Shown in pieces: positions 9,860-17,945 of a stretch of DNA of 64,000 nucleotides; the first letter of the stretch is position 1, and each line of letters opens with the position of its first letter. The notes below the pieces were generated by a model, which did not search any database, had not been told where the DNA came from, and worked only from the letters and a program-made list of their open reading frames with translations. Both the position numbers and the translations under genes were made by a program. Where the stretch lies: positions 310,001-374,000 of the forward strand of contig NZ_BDBS01000004.1 in the NCBI RefSeq assembly GCF_001613105.1, in the 5' to 3' direction. This DNA is from Nocardia pseudobrasiliensis NBRC 108224 (GTDB lineage Bacteria > Actinomycetota > Actinomycetes > Mycobacteriales > Mycobacteriaceae).

Positions 9860-10397
9860 CCGCAGATCGCGTGGTCCAGCAGGTTCACGGTGGTCTCGTG
9901 ACCGGCGGTGATGATCAGCATGAGGGTGTCGATCAGCTCCTTCTCGGTCAGGCGTGCGCCTTCCTCGTCGTAGGTGGCGGTCAGCGCGGTGGTGACGTCG
10001 TCGCCGGGTACGGCTCGGCGGTAGGTGACGAGTTCGCCTACGAGACGTGACATTTCGAGGTAGTCGGCCGGTGCGTCCCGGCCGGTGTCGGAGGTGTCGA
10101 AGAATCTGTCGACGCAGGCATGCAGGTCGGATGCCAAATGCTCAGGAACGCCGATCAATTCGCTGATCACCCGGATCGGGACCGGACAGGCGAACCGCGC
10201 CCGTAGATCCACCACAGAGCCGGCCGCAAAGGTGGACAACCCATCCAGGACGTCGTGGGTGATCGCTTCGATGACCATGCGGGCACGCCGCCGGGCAACG
10301 GGACCCGGGCGATCGGACCGTTCCGGCGGATTCGGGCCGCTTCGGCCTGAATGTCGGCGCCGGTGATGTCCAGCGCGATCGGTTCGTGGTGCGTCAA
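9860..10397 (-). pseudogene. Cytochrome P450 relic (internal deletion and truncation)
   Basis: Two pieces of a bacterial P450 remain. The N-terminal piece (THHEPIALDITGADIQAEAARI to PLPGGVPAW) ends at about 10275. The sequence then continues in another frame with IEAITHDVLDGLSTFAAGSVVDL and runs to the I-helix motif AGHETTVNLLDHAI. Some 70 residues between the two pieces are missing, and everything after the I-helix (ExxR and the heme cysteine loop, about 150 residues) is lost. A TTG at 10397 overlaps the stop of the thioesterase gene (TTGA), so the ancestral gene was probably its operon partner. A working P450 cannot be made. Confidence 0.85.
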
Positions 10398-11236
10398 CGC
10401 GGGCCCACAGAGGCAAAAGACTTGGCGGGCAACGCACCTCGGGGTCCGATCGCGTCGGCGATGCCTAGGCAGGTGTGGCCGTGGAAGAGTCCGAGTTCGT
10501 AGGCCACGCTGCCCTCTCCCCGAGCGCGGACGAGCACGCCGATCTCGTAGTCGCCGGGATAGGTGACCTCGCCGAGGTAGTCGATGCGATACCACGAGGC
10601 CGACAGGTCCGGCACGAGCCCGTCCGCACCGAGGGCCGCCGCCGTGAACTCCGCGACGGCCTCGTCGTACCAGGTGAGCAGGGCGAGATAGTTGACGTGC
10701 TGGTTGGAGTCGACGTCGGAGATGCGGGCGCGCAGGCGCACGAAGAACGGGTAGTAGCCCCGTTGCGCGCGTTCGGCTCCCGCGCGGGGCGCGGCAGCCT
10801 CGCCGATCTCCGGCAGCGCCAGATCGGCGAGATCGGCGATCAGCTCGTCCGGTAGCGCCAGCGGTCCGTCGGGCCCGAGATGCAGCACCGTCGCCCCGCC
10901 GCCGCCCACCCGCTCATCACCGGCGAACACGGCCTGCTCATAGGTGAACGACGATCGCCCGATGCGCCGAATACCGGTGTGCACCTGGATATCGGCGTCG
11001 GTACGGTGAACGCGGGCCGATCGTTCGACCCATTGGCTGACGAAAATGATCCGGTGGGAACCGAACTCACCGTGCGCGCCGAGCTGCTCGAAGCGGGGCA
11101 TGCGCACATGGATTCGGGCATCCTCCAGCCAGCGAGCGATCCCGATCGTGCTGACTGCGTCAGCGCGGCCGAGATCGCCCTGCCGCACTCGGATATCGCA
11201 GTGGCGCGGAAATACCGATGTGCTGAGCGAATTCAT
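10394..11236 (-). CDS. Tandem hot-dog acyl-CoA thioesterase
   Basis: This 280-aa protein has two hot-dog domains in tandem. The first starts with CDIRVRQGDLGRADAVSTIGIARWLEDARI and the second with FFVRLRARISDVDSNQHVNYLALLTWYDEAVAEF, where the DxxxHVNY pattern matches 4-hydroxybenzoyl-CoA thioesterase-like/FatA-type enzymes. It probably hydrolyses an acyl-CoA in the cytosol. The ATG at 11236 starts just before the first domain; a longer frame upstream is not protein-like. Its stop overlaps the TTG of a relic P450. It is divergent from the AraC-type regulator at 11420, which may control it. Confidence 0.8.
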   Translation of the reverse strand: MNSLSTSVFPRHCDIRVRQGDLGRADAVSTIGIARWLEDARIHVRMPRFEQLGAHGEFGSHRIIFVSQWVERSARVHRTDADIQVHTGIRRIGRSSFTYEQAVFAGDERVGGGGATVLHLGPDGPLALPDELIADLADLALPEIGEAAAPRAGAERAQRGYYPFFVRLRARISDVDSNQHVNYLALLTWYDEAVAEFTAAALGADGLVPDLSASWYRIDYLGEVTYPGDYEIGVLVRARGEGSVAYELGLFHGHTCLGIADAIGPRGALPAKSFASVGPR

Positions 11237-11419
11237 AAAACGCAGCGTAGGAAACCGCTGCGATGCGGGATTGGACAAGCGCGCCAAACGAATGGAACAT
11301 TCGATACCGCAGCCCAGAATGTGACCGTCTCCCCTGAACACTCGCGTCGCTAGACTCGATTCCGGCCGCTGAGCACACGGGCGGATCCGGAAAACGAACG
11401 CGGAGTAGATCGGTCGACG

Positions 11420-12496
11420 ATGAACAGCACGGCAGCGGAGGTCCTCGACGCCCGCGGTGGGTTCTCGCTGGATTCCACCGACCCCGGAGCGGGATCGCGC
11501 GGTTTCGACGTGTTCCGGCACGGGTGGCAGACGCAGGTCGGCGATGGGTTCCCGCTACCGACCTTCAGCGCCGTCACGATCGGTGATTTCCGGGTCAGAA
11601 GCCGCGTGGCGAAGGTGATCGACGCGGCGATCACCGACCTCGACAGTGCGAGCGACATTCGCACGGGTGGCACTCCGCTCGGCTATGACGATCAGGTGCG
11701 CATCTATGTGGTGCGGCGTGGCACCTGGATGCTGAGCGGCTCGCCCCATCGCGCCGAATACACCGTCACCGCAGGGCAGTTCCTGCTGCGGCACGGACCG
11801 CCATTGCATTTCGGAGCGGCGCCGGACACCACGGTGCAAATTCTCACGCTGCCCTCCGCGATGCTCGAGCCGCGGCTGCGAAACCGCAGCATCACCGAAT
11901 CGGCGACCTCGGCCGAAATGCGTCTGCTCGCGGCGCATACGAACATGATTCACACCACCGTGGCCGACCTCGGCCCGGTCGGCGTGTACGCGGCGCACGG
12001 CGCACTCATCGAGCTGGCAAAGGCGGTGGTGGCCGGTCGGTTCGACGATGGCGAGCCCGGACTCGGGCCCGCGCTCGTCCAGGCGGCGAAGGTACTGGCG
12101 GACCGCCACCTCGCCGACCCCGACCTGGGCCCGGCGATGCTGTCCCGTGAGCTTCATGTCTCCGCGCGAACTCTGCAACGAGCGTTCACCGCGGCGGGTG
12201 AGTCGGTGACGACCTATATCCGCAACCGCCGCTTGGAACACGCTCGGCAGGACCTGATCACCTCGCGCCGACGGCCGACGGTCTCCGAAATCGCCGCGCA
12301 CTGGCAGTTCTCCGACAGCAGTCACTTCATTCGCGCCTTCAAGAAACGCTACGGCCAGACGCCCGTGGAGTTCGCCCGCTCGAACGATCCCGGTCGGGTT
12401 CGTGGCGCGGACAGTGTGCCGAGGCTCCCTCGCGGACACAGCCAGCCGAAAACCTCATCGACATCACAAGACGAAGAAGATCCCGCCACGGCGTGA
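11420..12496 (+). CDS. AraC-family transcriptional regulator
   Basis: This 358-aa protein has an N-terminal AraC-binding-like domain (about residues 40-210) and a C-terminal pair of helix-turn-helix motifs (about 225-325). The family consensus is clear: LSRELHVSARTLQRAFTAAG for the first helix pair, and ISEIAAHWQFSDSSHFIRAFKK in slightly different form for the second, followed by YGQTPVEFA. The last 30 residues are disordered and basic. The divergent position next to the thioesterase/P450 relic suggests control of that operon; this is inference from position only. The effector is unknown. Confidence 0.88.
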   Translation: MNSTAAEVLDARGGFSLDSTDPGAGSRGFDVFRHGWQTQVGDGFPLPTFSAVTIGDFRVRSRVAKVIDAAITDLDSASDIRTGGTPLGYDDQVRIYVVRRGTWMLSGSPHRAEYTVTAGQFLLRHGPPLHFGAAPDTTVQILTLPSAMLEPRLRNRSITESATSAEMRLLAAHTNMIHTTVADLGPVGVYAAHGALIELAKAVVAGRFDDGEPGLGPALVQAAKVLADRHLADPDLGPAMLSRELHVSARTLQRAFTAAGESVTTYIRNRRLEHARQDLITSRRRPTVSEIAAHWQFSDSSHFIRAFKKRYGQTPVEFARSNDPGRVRGADSVPRLPRGHSQPKTSSTSQDEEDPATA

Positions 12497-13198
12497 GCCC
12501 GCCGAGTTGAAGGAAGCAGCAGTTCACAGACGAATCAGGCCACCGACGCAGTTGAGCGGTCACGCCTCCTGCGAAGTTCGATGCCTGCCATCACACGGAA
12601 GCGCCGGGCATGTCTGGACCGATCGGATGAAGCGCCATGCCGGTCAGAGGCGAGACGTGGACGTGGCCGAACCGTCCACCGAACTTTCCTTCCCCATTGC
12701 TGTACCGCGCACATTGCGCCGACTCAGTGTCGACCCAGCAGTCTTCGACCCTTCGCAGCGAATGTTCCTGCGCCGCAAGTTAAACGAAATTCTCAGCCAC
12801 CGCGGCAGCCCACCGGCGAAGCGGCTCGATCATGAAGTCGGCGAGCGCCGGATCCTCCGGCCCTCGACGCACCATCTCCCTCGGCCATCGAGCTGAAACA
12901 GGCGCCGCCCATATCGAATAATCTTGCCCAGGGCTTCCCTCACGCCAGCCACGCTCTCCGCTTGGATAACATACCTGCCGAAGGTGCAGACCGCGGCCGG
13001 TCCAGCCCACCTTGCGTGTTCGGCATGCGAGTTGACTCACATTGTCGAGCAACGCAATCCGATCCCCCTGGTTAACTGGATCCAATCCCTTTGCAGCCGA
13101 GCGATACGCGCGTGCACCGCGGCGACACCGCTCCGCGTTGGCGCGGTATGCCACAATTCTTCTGGAATTGCGCTACCGCCGGAATGTCGCCGGGACCG
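12497..13198. other. 702-bp stretch without a convincing gene
   Basis: Short reading frames on both strands are mostly arginine-rich and look like shadows. Two pieces are slightly more protein-like: on the plus strand at about 12,660-12,830 (ELSFPIAVPRTLRRLSVDP...) and on the minus strand at about 12,780-12,850 (ALADFMIEPLRRWAAAVAE). They overlap and cannot both be coding. The region looks like decayed sequence between the AraC and SDR genes. I see no strong hairpin or repeat. Confidence 0.4.
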
Positions 13199-13993
13199 TC
13201 AGACGGTCTTGATCGTGCCGCCGTCGAGAACGTAGTCGGCGCCGGTGATGTTCGCCGCCCGGTCGGAGGCGAGGAATACGGCCAACGCGGAGACCTCGGT
13301 GGCCTCACTGAATCGGCCGGTCAGCGTGCCCATGTTCTGCGGCACCACCTCATCGACGACCTTCTCCGGCGTGGTACCCGCGGCACCGGCCACGATGTGC
13401 GCGAACCCGCCCGGATCGGTCCAGAACGGGGTCCGCACCGGGCCCGGAGAGATCGCGTTGACCCGGATCTTGTGCGGTGCGAGTTCGATGGCGAGCGACT
13501 TGTTCAGGTTCGACAGCGCGGCCTTGGCGGCGCTGTAGTGCGCGATGGCCGGATCGGGCAGCTTCGCGTTGATGGAACTGATGTTGACGATCGCGCCGCC
13601 GCCGCGTGAGATCAGTGATGGAATGGCGGCTCTGGAGGCGCGCACAGCGCTGAAGAACGTGATGTCGAAGATCCGCTGCCACGCGTCGTCGTCGATCTGC
13701 GCGAACGTGGGCCCCGGTTCACTGGCGCCGACATTGTTGATCAGAACGTCAATTCCGCCGTAGGTCTCGATCGCGGATGACACGAGCTCTCCCGGCCCTT
13801 CGGCCGTCGCCAGGTCCACTGGCACGACGGTGACGCCCTGGTTGTCGCGCAGCTGCGCGAGGGCGTCGGACACGGTCCGCGACCCAACCACGACCCGGGC
13901 CCCCTCGGCCGCGAGGTCCTTCGCGATGGCCAGGCCGATTCCCTTACTCCCCCCTGTTATCAGGGCTACCTTGTCCTTCAAGTTGAGGTCCAT
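13199..13993 (-). CDS. Short-chain dehydrogenase/reductase
   Basis: This 264-aa classical SDR has the NAD(P)-binding motif TGGSKGIG at residues 13-20, NNVG in place of the common NNAG, a serine in IVNISSIN and the catalytic YSAAK. The C-terminal end ITGADYVLDGGTIKTV is typical of the family. VGSRT after the second strand suggests NADP preference, but this is weak. It is divergent from the Nudix gene at 14106 with about 110 bp between the starts. The substrate cannot be deduced. Confidence 0.9.
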   Translation of the reverse strand: MDLNLKDKVALITGGSKGIGLAIAKDLAAEGARVVVGSRTVSDALAQLRDNQGVTVVPVDLATAEGPGELVSSAIETYGGIDVLINNVGASEPGPTFAQIDDDAWQRIFDITFFSAVRASRAAIPSLISRGGGAIVNISSINAKLPDPAIAHYSAAKAALSNLNKSLAIELAPHKIRVNAISPGPVRTPFWTDPGGFAHIVAGAAGTTPEKVVDEVVPQNMGTLTGRFSEATEVSALAVFLASDRAANITGADYVLDGGTIKTV

Positions 13994-14093
13994 GGGGTCA
14001 TTCTGCAGCGGTACGCCGCCCGACTCTGGCGCAAATTGGACGGCACGTTTGCGCGTCGCATAGGTGGTCGAGCCGTCTCGAATGTTGATTGCG

Positions 14094-14108
14094 TAACCTC
14101 CCAGAGTG
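14094..14108 (+). promoter_or_regulatory. Possible leaderless promoter of the Nudix gene
   Basis: A TAACCT hexamer (TANNNT type) at 14094-14099 ends six bases before the GTG at 14106, and there is no ribosome site in between. This is the geometry expected for a leaderless transcript, common in actinobacteria. No clear -35 is present. Confidence 0.35.
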
Positions 14109-14566
14109 AGGAAAGAGTTTCGGGTGGCCGCCTACGCGGTGTGCGTGCGAGACACAGTCGGCGCCACCGAAATCCTGCTGGCCCGGTGGGTAGCGCCGAC
14201 GGTACCAAGCAATGGACGCTGCCCGGTGGCGGAATGCACCACGGCGAGGACCCGATCGCCACAACTGTCCGTGAGGTAGCCGAGGAGACCGGGTACCTGG
14301 TCGACCTCACCCGCCTGCTCGGTATCGACTCGATCAACCGCGTATTCCCACGCACCGAAGGTGAATTCGCCGACTTCCACGGACTCCGAATCGTGTACGA
14401 GGGCCGGATCACCGCTGGCGAACTTCGCAACGAGACCAATGGCTCGACCGACCTCGCCGCCTGGCATCCGCTCAACGACATCGCCCGCCTCGACCGAGTC
14501 GAACTGGTCGACATCGGAATCGCGCTGTGGCGGAGCAGACCCGCCCTCGGCCGCACAGACGGTTGA
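14106..14566 (+). pseudogene. Nudix hydrolase with a -1 frameshift
   Basis: The sequence encodes a Nudix-type hydrolase of about 153 aa, but in two frames. The first frame gives MRKEFRVAAYAVCVRDTVG... to LLARWVAP. The second gives DGTKQWTLPGGGMHHGEDP and the full Nudix box GGMHHGEDPIATTVREVAEETGYLV. The frames meet at 14196-14198 (GCGCCGACGG); one extra base there, for example CCGG instead of CCG, would restore one reading frame running to WRSRPALGRTDG. Without it the first frame stops at about 14280. The rest of the protein looks intact, so the shift is recent, a sequencing error, or (less likely) programmed. Confidence 0.8.
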
Positions 14567-15008
14567 CCACCTTCGGCCGGACTCACATCCTCAGCGGATT
14601 CCCTCGATCCCTTCGCGGTGTAGGTGCTCGGTCGAAATGTCGCTAGCGGATGCGAAGCCGAAATGATCCAGCCGCCTGCCGATTTCGGTAGTCGAGAGCC
14701 CTCTCCGAGGTCTATTCCAACATCGACCACGGGCGAGAGGGCCGGGGGCGTAGTCATCGAGACTGTCGTTCTCGGCCGCCGACGCCGTGATCGAGGGGTG
14801 ACGGATCGCCGTCGCCATGTGCTGGAACTCCTCGCCTGAGGGTGGATGTTGCTAGCGTAGCTGTTCGTTCAGGCGGTCCTGAGTCGCACGGAATTTGAAG
14901 AGATCACGTTACGGCTAGGAGGCCGCAGACTCCCAACACATCACACAACGCCCGTTCATGTTGCCGGATCTCACGTGAATGATCTCGTGGCGCCAGACTT
15001 TGATCCGC
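14567..15008. other. 442-bp intergenic stretch with one doubtful short frame
   Basis: On the minus strand a 75-codon frame runs from 14818 to 14591, beginning MATAIRHPSITASAAENDSL, with GAGGAG about 9 nt before its ATG. The second half contains STTEIGRRLDHFGFASASD, which is protein-like, but the middle is arginine-rich. It could be a small gene or a truncated relic; I do not recognise it. The rest (14,819-15,008) shows no gene or strong hairpin. Confidence 0.3.
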
Positions 15009-16589
15009 TCATGGTAATCCGAAGGCCAGCAGGACATTGCCGGGCAGGCCCTGCGTGATCGGGTGCAGATACCCCGAATTGGTGTACAGCATCCCGTTCG
15101 CGATTACCGCGCCGTTGCCGTTCAGTGAACCACCCGTGCCGGGGATCAGGTTGGCGCCGAGGTAGGGCCGTAGAGTGTTGAAATCCCAGACGATGGCACC
15201 GGTATCGGCCGAGAAGGCCCGGATGTGGCCGTCCACGCTGCCCTCCCAGACCAGGCCTGGCGTCGCCGATACCGCGTTCGGCATCGCCCGGCACTGTTGA
15301 TCGACCAGCTGGACGCCGCCGGCGGGCGGGCACGTCGTCGCCGGATTCGGCGTACTCCAGATCTGATGACCGTCCCTCGGGTCCAGGGCGAAGAGCTTGC
15401 CCGGATTGGCTTGATAGGTAGCGACATACAGGCGATTGGCGTCATACGCCGCACCCCACTGGATGCCCGCCAGGGACTCGGCCCCTTGTGCGCCCGGTAT
15501 CGGCGACTGCGGCACCGACAGCTGGGACTGCCAGACGAGTTGGCCGGTCTGTCCGTCGAGTAGGTGGTAGATGCCGGTCTTCTGACCCGCTCCGACCAAC
15601 AGTCGGCCATCGATGGTGAAGACGTTGGGCTGGGTACCGAAGTCGAAGTCACGTCCGGGAACCGGGCAGTTTCCGCCGGCCGGCGGTGTCAGACAGCGCA
15701 CGTTCCAGGTGTCGTTGGGCGTGAGCTGGTTGACCCACTTCTGCGCACCGGTGTCCATGTTCAGCGCGACGATCGCCTCGGCTCCCACATCCGTACCGGT
15801 GTACGGGTTGCCCGTGGTGTAGAACAGCGTGCGCGAATTGCGGTCGATCGTCGGCGAGGACCAGACCGCCCCGCCGCTGGGTGCGTAGGCCGGCGTGCCG
15901 CCGGTCGGCTGCGGTGCCGCGATGGTGAAGTGCTGCCACTTCAGCGCGCCGGTCACCGCGTCCACCGCCGCGACACTGCCGCGGAAGGTGCAACAAGCGT
16001 AGAGCGGATTGGCGCCCTGGCCCTCCTCTTGACTGGAGGTGCCGATGTATACGGTGCCGTCTACTACCAGCGGCGAGCTGGTGATGATCGACCATGGATG
16101 CGTATCCAGCTGGCGGACCCATTTCTGCGCCCCGGTCTGCGCGTCCACCGCCCACAGGTTCGCCGAGTTGTCGCCGAAGAACACCGTGCCGCCCGCGACC
16201 GCCGGTCCGTCCCGCAGCCCGTAGGTCGGAACATGCCCGAGCGTGGTGTGCGCGTCGAACGCCCATTTCTGGGCACCGGACTTGGCGTCCAGCGCATACA
16301 TCTTCCCGTCGCGACCACCCACGTAAACAGTGCCGCCGACCACGGCCGGCTGGCTGGACGCGGCCACGGCCGCCGGAAAGGCGAACGCCCACTTCAACTG
16401 CAAATTGCCCACATTGGCGGGCTTGATGACGTTCTCGTTCGGGTTGTACCGCGAACCGGCGGCATCGTACTGCCACATCGACCAGTCACCGGACGGCGCG
16501 GCCTGGACGGTGCCGGGCAGGAGCAGGGCCAGGAAAATCACGCCGAGCCCGACAGGGATTCGGATCAGACTGCGGATTTTCGTGTTCAT
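15009..16589 (-). CDS. Secreted PQQ-binding-like beta-propeller protein (quinoprotein dehydrogenase-like)
   Basis: This 526-aa exported protein starts with a signal peptide (MNTKIRSLIRIPVGLGVIFLALLLPGTVQA/AP). After it come repeated propeller blades of the PQQ type, with recurring patterns such as VGGTVYVGGRDGKMYALDAKSGAQKWAF, VVDGTVYIGTSS and RGSVAAVDAVTGALKWQ. A vicinal cysteine pair (YACCTF) fits the Cys-Cys disulfide of quinoprotein alcohol dehydrogenases, so a polyvinyl-alcohol-dehydrogenase-like role is possible. No cytochrome c CxxCH motif is present. The ATG at 16589 puts the signal peptide at the N-terminus. It lies about 100 bp downstream of the secreted protein at 16696-17397 on the same strand. 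Confidence 0.82.
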   Translation of the reverse strand: MNTKIRSLIRIPVGLGVIFLALLLPGTVQAAPSGDWSMWQYDAAGSRYNPNENVIKPANVGNLQLKWAFAFPAAVAASSQPAVVGGTVYVGGRDGKMYALDAKSGAQKWAFDAHTTLGHVPTYGLRDGPAVAGGTVFFGDNSANLWAVDAQTGAQKWVRQLDTHPWSIITSSPLVVDGTVYIGTSSQEEGQGANPLYACCTFRGSVAAVDAVTGALKWQHFTIAAPQPTGGTPAYAPSGGAVWSSPTIDRNSRTLFYTTGNPYTGTDVGAEAIVALNMDTGAQKWVNQLTPNDTWNVRCLTPPAGGNCPVPGRDFDFGTQPNVFTIDGRLLVGAGQKTGIYHLLDGQTGQLVWQSQLSVPQSPIPGAQGAESLAGIQWGAAYDANRLYVATYQANPGKLFALDPRDGHQIWSTPNPATTCPPAGGVQLVDQQCRAMPNAVSATPGLVWEGSVDGHIRAFSADTGAIVWDFNTLRPYLGANLIPGTGGSLNGNGAVIANGMLYTNSGYLHPITQGLPGNVLLAFGLP

Positions 16590-16695
16590 CACACGCTCGC
16601 TCTCTCGGCATCGAAGATCTGTCCCTCTGCGAATCAAATCGGACCGAATGTGATCTGCATTACATTCGCAATTCTGACCGGCCCGAGTCGTATTC

Positions 16696-17397
16696 CTATG
16701 AGCAGGGCGTCACCGAAACGATCGGGGTCGCACCGAGGTTGATGGTGACCGATGTGGCGCAGGCCAGACTCCAGGACCCGAGCAACGCCGTGGAAGTGGT
16801 CAATGCGAGGTTGGGGCCGGTGATGGTGACCGCGACATCCGGTGTGGTGACCACACGAAGGGTCGACCCGGTGCCCGTCACCGTCGCCGCCCCCACGCCG
16901 AGCACATCGACCGTCGTGGTGCATGTGGCATTGCCGATCGAGGCGGTGAAGGGAGCCAACATCTCGCTCAGCACGGAACCTGTGCATGTGCCTTGAATCG
17001 TGTTGCCCTTCTCGGTGAACCTGCCACTGAAGCCCTGGGTGTTCACCGCGTTGACAGCACCGACGGCACTGTCGACAGTGACCGGGCTGTCACCGTCGAA
17101 GGTGGCGCCCGCCGAGCCGATCCCACTGATCTGGCCGCTGCACGAATGCGGGAACAGCGTGTAAACGCTGCCACTTTGCGAAATTACCCGGGTCGAATCG
17201 CATCTCAGGGTGGTTGTCACGCCGGCGCCTCGCGCCGTGCAGGTTATGCCGCTGTCCCCCGAAGCGTCGACGTCGGTCACGCACTGAGCAGTCGACGCGT
17301 CAGCGGTAGCGGGGGCACCGGCCACGGACACGACGACCGCGACGGCAACCGAGGTCAGCAGTGTCTCCGCGAATTCGGCGATGCGCTTGATGCTCAT
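16696..17397 (-). CDS. Secreted cysteine-containing protein, 233 aa
   Basis: It starts with a signal peptide (MSIKRIAEFAETLLTSVAVAVVVSVAGAPATADA) and a good ribosome site (GAGGAG, about 8 nt from the ATG). The mature part has around nine cysteines spaced for disulfides, short beta-rich segments (GITCTARGAGVTTTLRC, GNTIQGTCTGSVL, NATCTTTVDVLGVG) and ends SVTPCS. It resembles actinobacterial secreted beta-sandwich proteins of unknown function; I cannot name the family. It may be co-expressed with the propeller protein downstream. Confidence 0.7.
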   Translation of the reverse strand: MSIKRIAEFAETLLTSVAVAVVVSVAGAPATADASTAQCVTDVDASGDSGITCTARGAGVTTTLRCDSTRVISQSGSVYTLFPHSCSGQISGIGSAGATFDGDSPVTVDSAVGAVNAVNTQGFSGRFTEKGNTIQGTCTGSVLSEMLAPFTASIGNATCTTTVDVLGVGAATVTGTGSTLRVVTTPDVAVTITGPNLALTTSTALLGSWSLACATSVTINLGATPIVSVTPCS

Positions 17398-17575
17398 GGC
17401 CACTCTCCTCATTATGTGATGCAGATCACTTACCATGTCGTCAACGGAACAACTGCCGTTACGTTGGGGCACCAGCTGCCTTGCCATGCGGAAACAACCA
17501 ACAAGCCCAGGAATGCGAGCCATTGTTACCGAGAAAGTGACACATCAACCTGCGAGCAAGCTCTCGTAATGCGGT

Positions 17576-17862
17576 CGGCGTATCACAGTGCGCATGCTGC
17601 TCGACCACAGCAGCGGGTTGCCCACCGACATCGACGATCCCGCCGCGCTGGCGGCCTTCACCCTGGCCGACGTGCCCCCACACCGGGCCGCACAGTGTCA
17701 CCACCTGTTCCAAGCCCAACCCGTACCGTCTTCACCTCCACCATATTCGGGCTGGCCGAACCGAAATCCCACGCCGCCGACCAAGCCTTGATCGACGCCG
17801 CCGTCTGCGCCACGCTCGGCAAACCCGCCACCTCGACAGCCAACCCGCCACCGACCCACTGA
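17576..17862 (+). pseudogene. Serine beta-lactamase-like hydrolase relic
   Basis: Two remnants of a class C beta-lactamase-family protein lie side by side in different frames. The first (ITVRMLLDHSSGLPTDIDDPAALAAFTLAD, to about 17,700) has the typical LLDHSSGLP segment. The second (VFTSTIFGLAEPKSHAADQALIDAAVCATLG, about 17,715-17,830) matches the usual C-terminal end of such proteins. Some 200 or more internal residues are missing, and the N-terminal SxxK region is absent. The gene is clearly dead. Confidence 0.7.
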
Positions 17863-17945
17863 TCACCGAAATACTCGGCGGGCTTCGAATCCCTTGCACT
17901 GCAACACATTCCATCCCGTGCAACGCGCTTCAGCGGTATGCCCGC

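Noticed and set aside
12780..13154. A 124-codon minus-strand frame near the SDR gene
   Set aside because: No ribosome site, odd composition and no recognisable fold; only its last 20 residues look protein-like. Reported as part of a gene-free stretch.
16993..17862. A 289-codon plus-strand frame
   Set aside because: Its first two thirds lie opposite the secreted protein gene and are arginine-rich; only the final part is meaningful, as part of the beta-lactamase relic.
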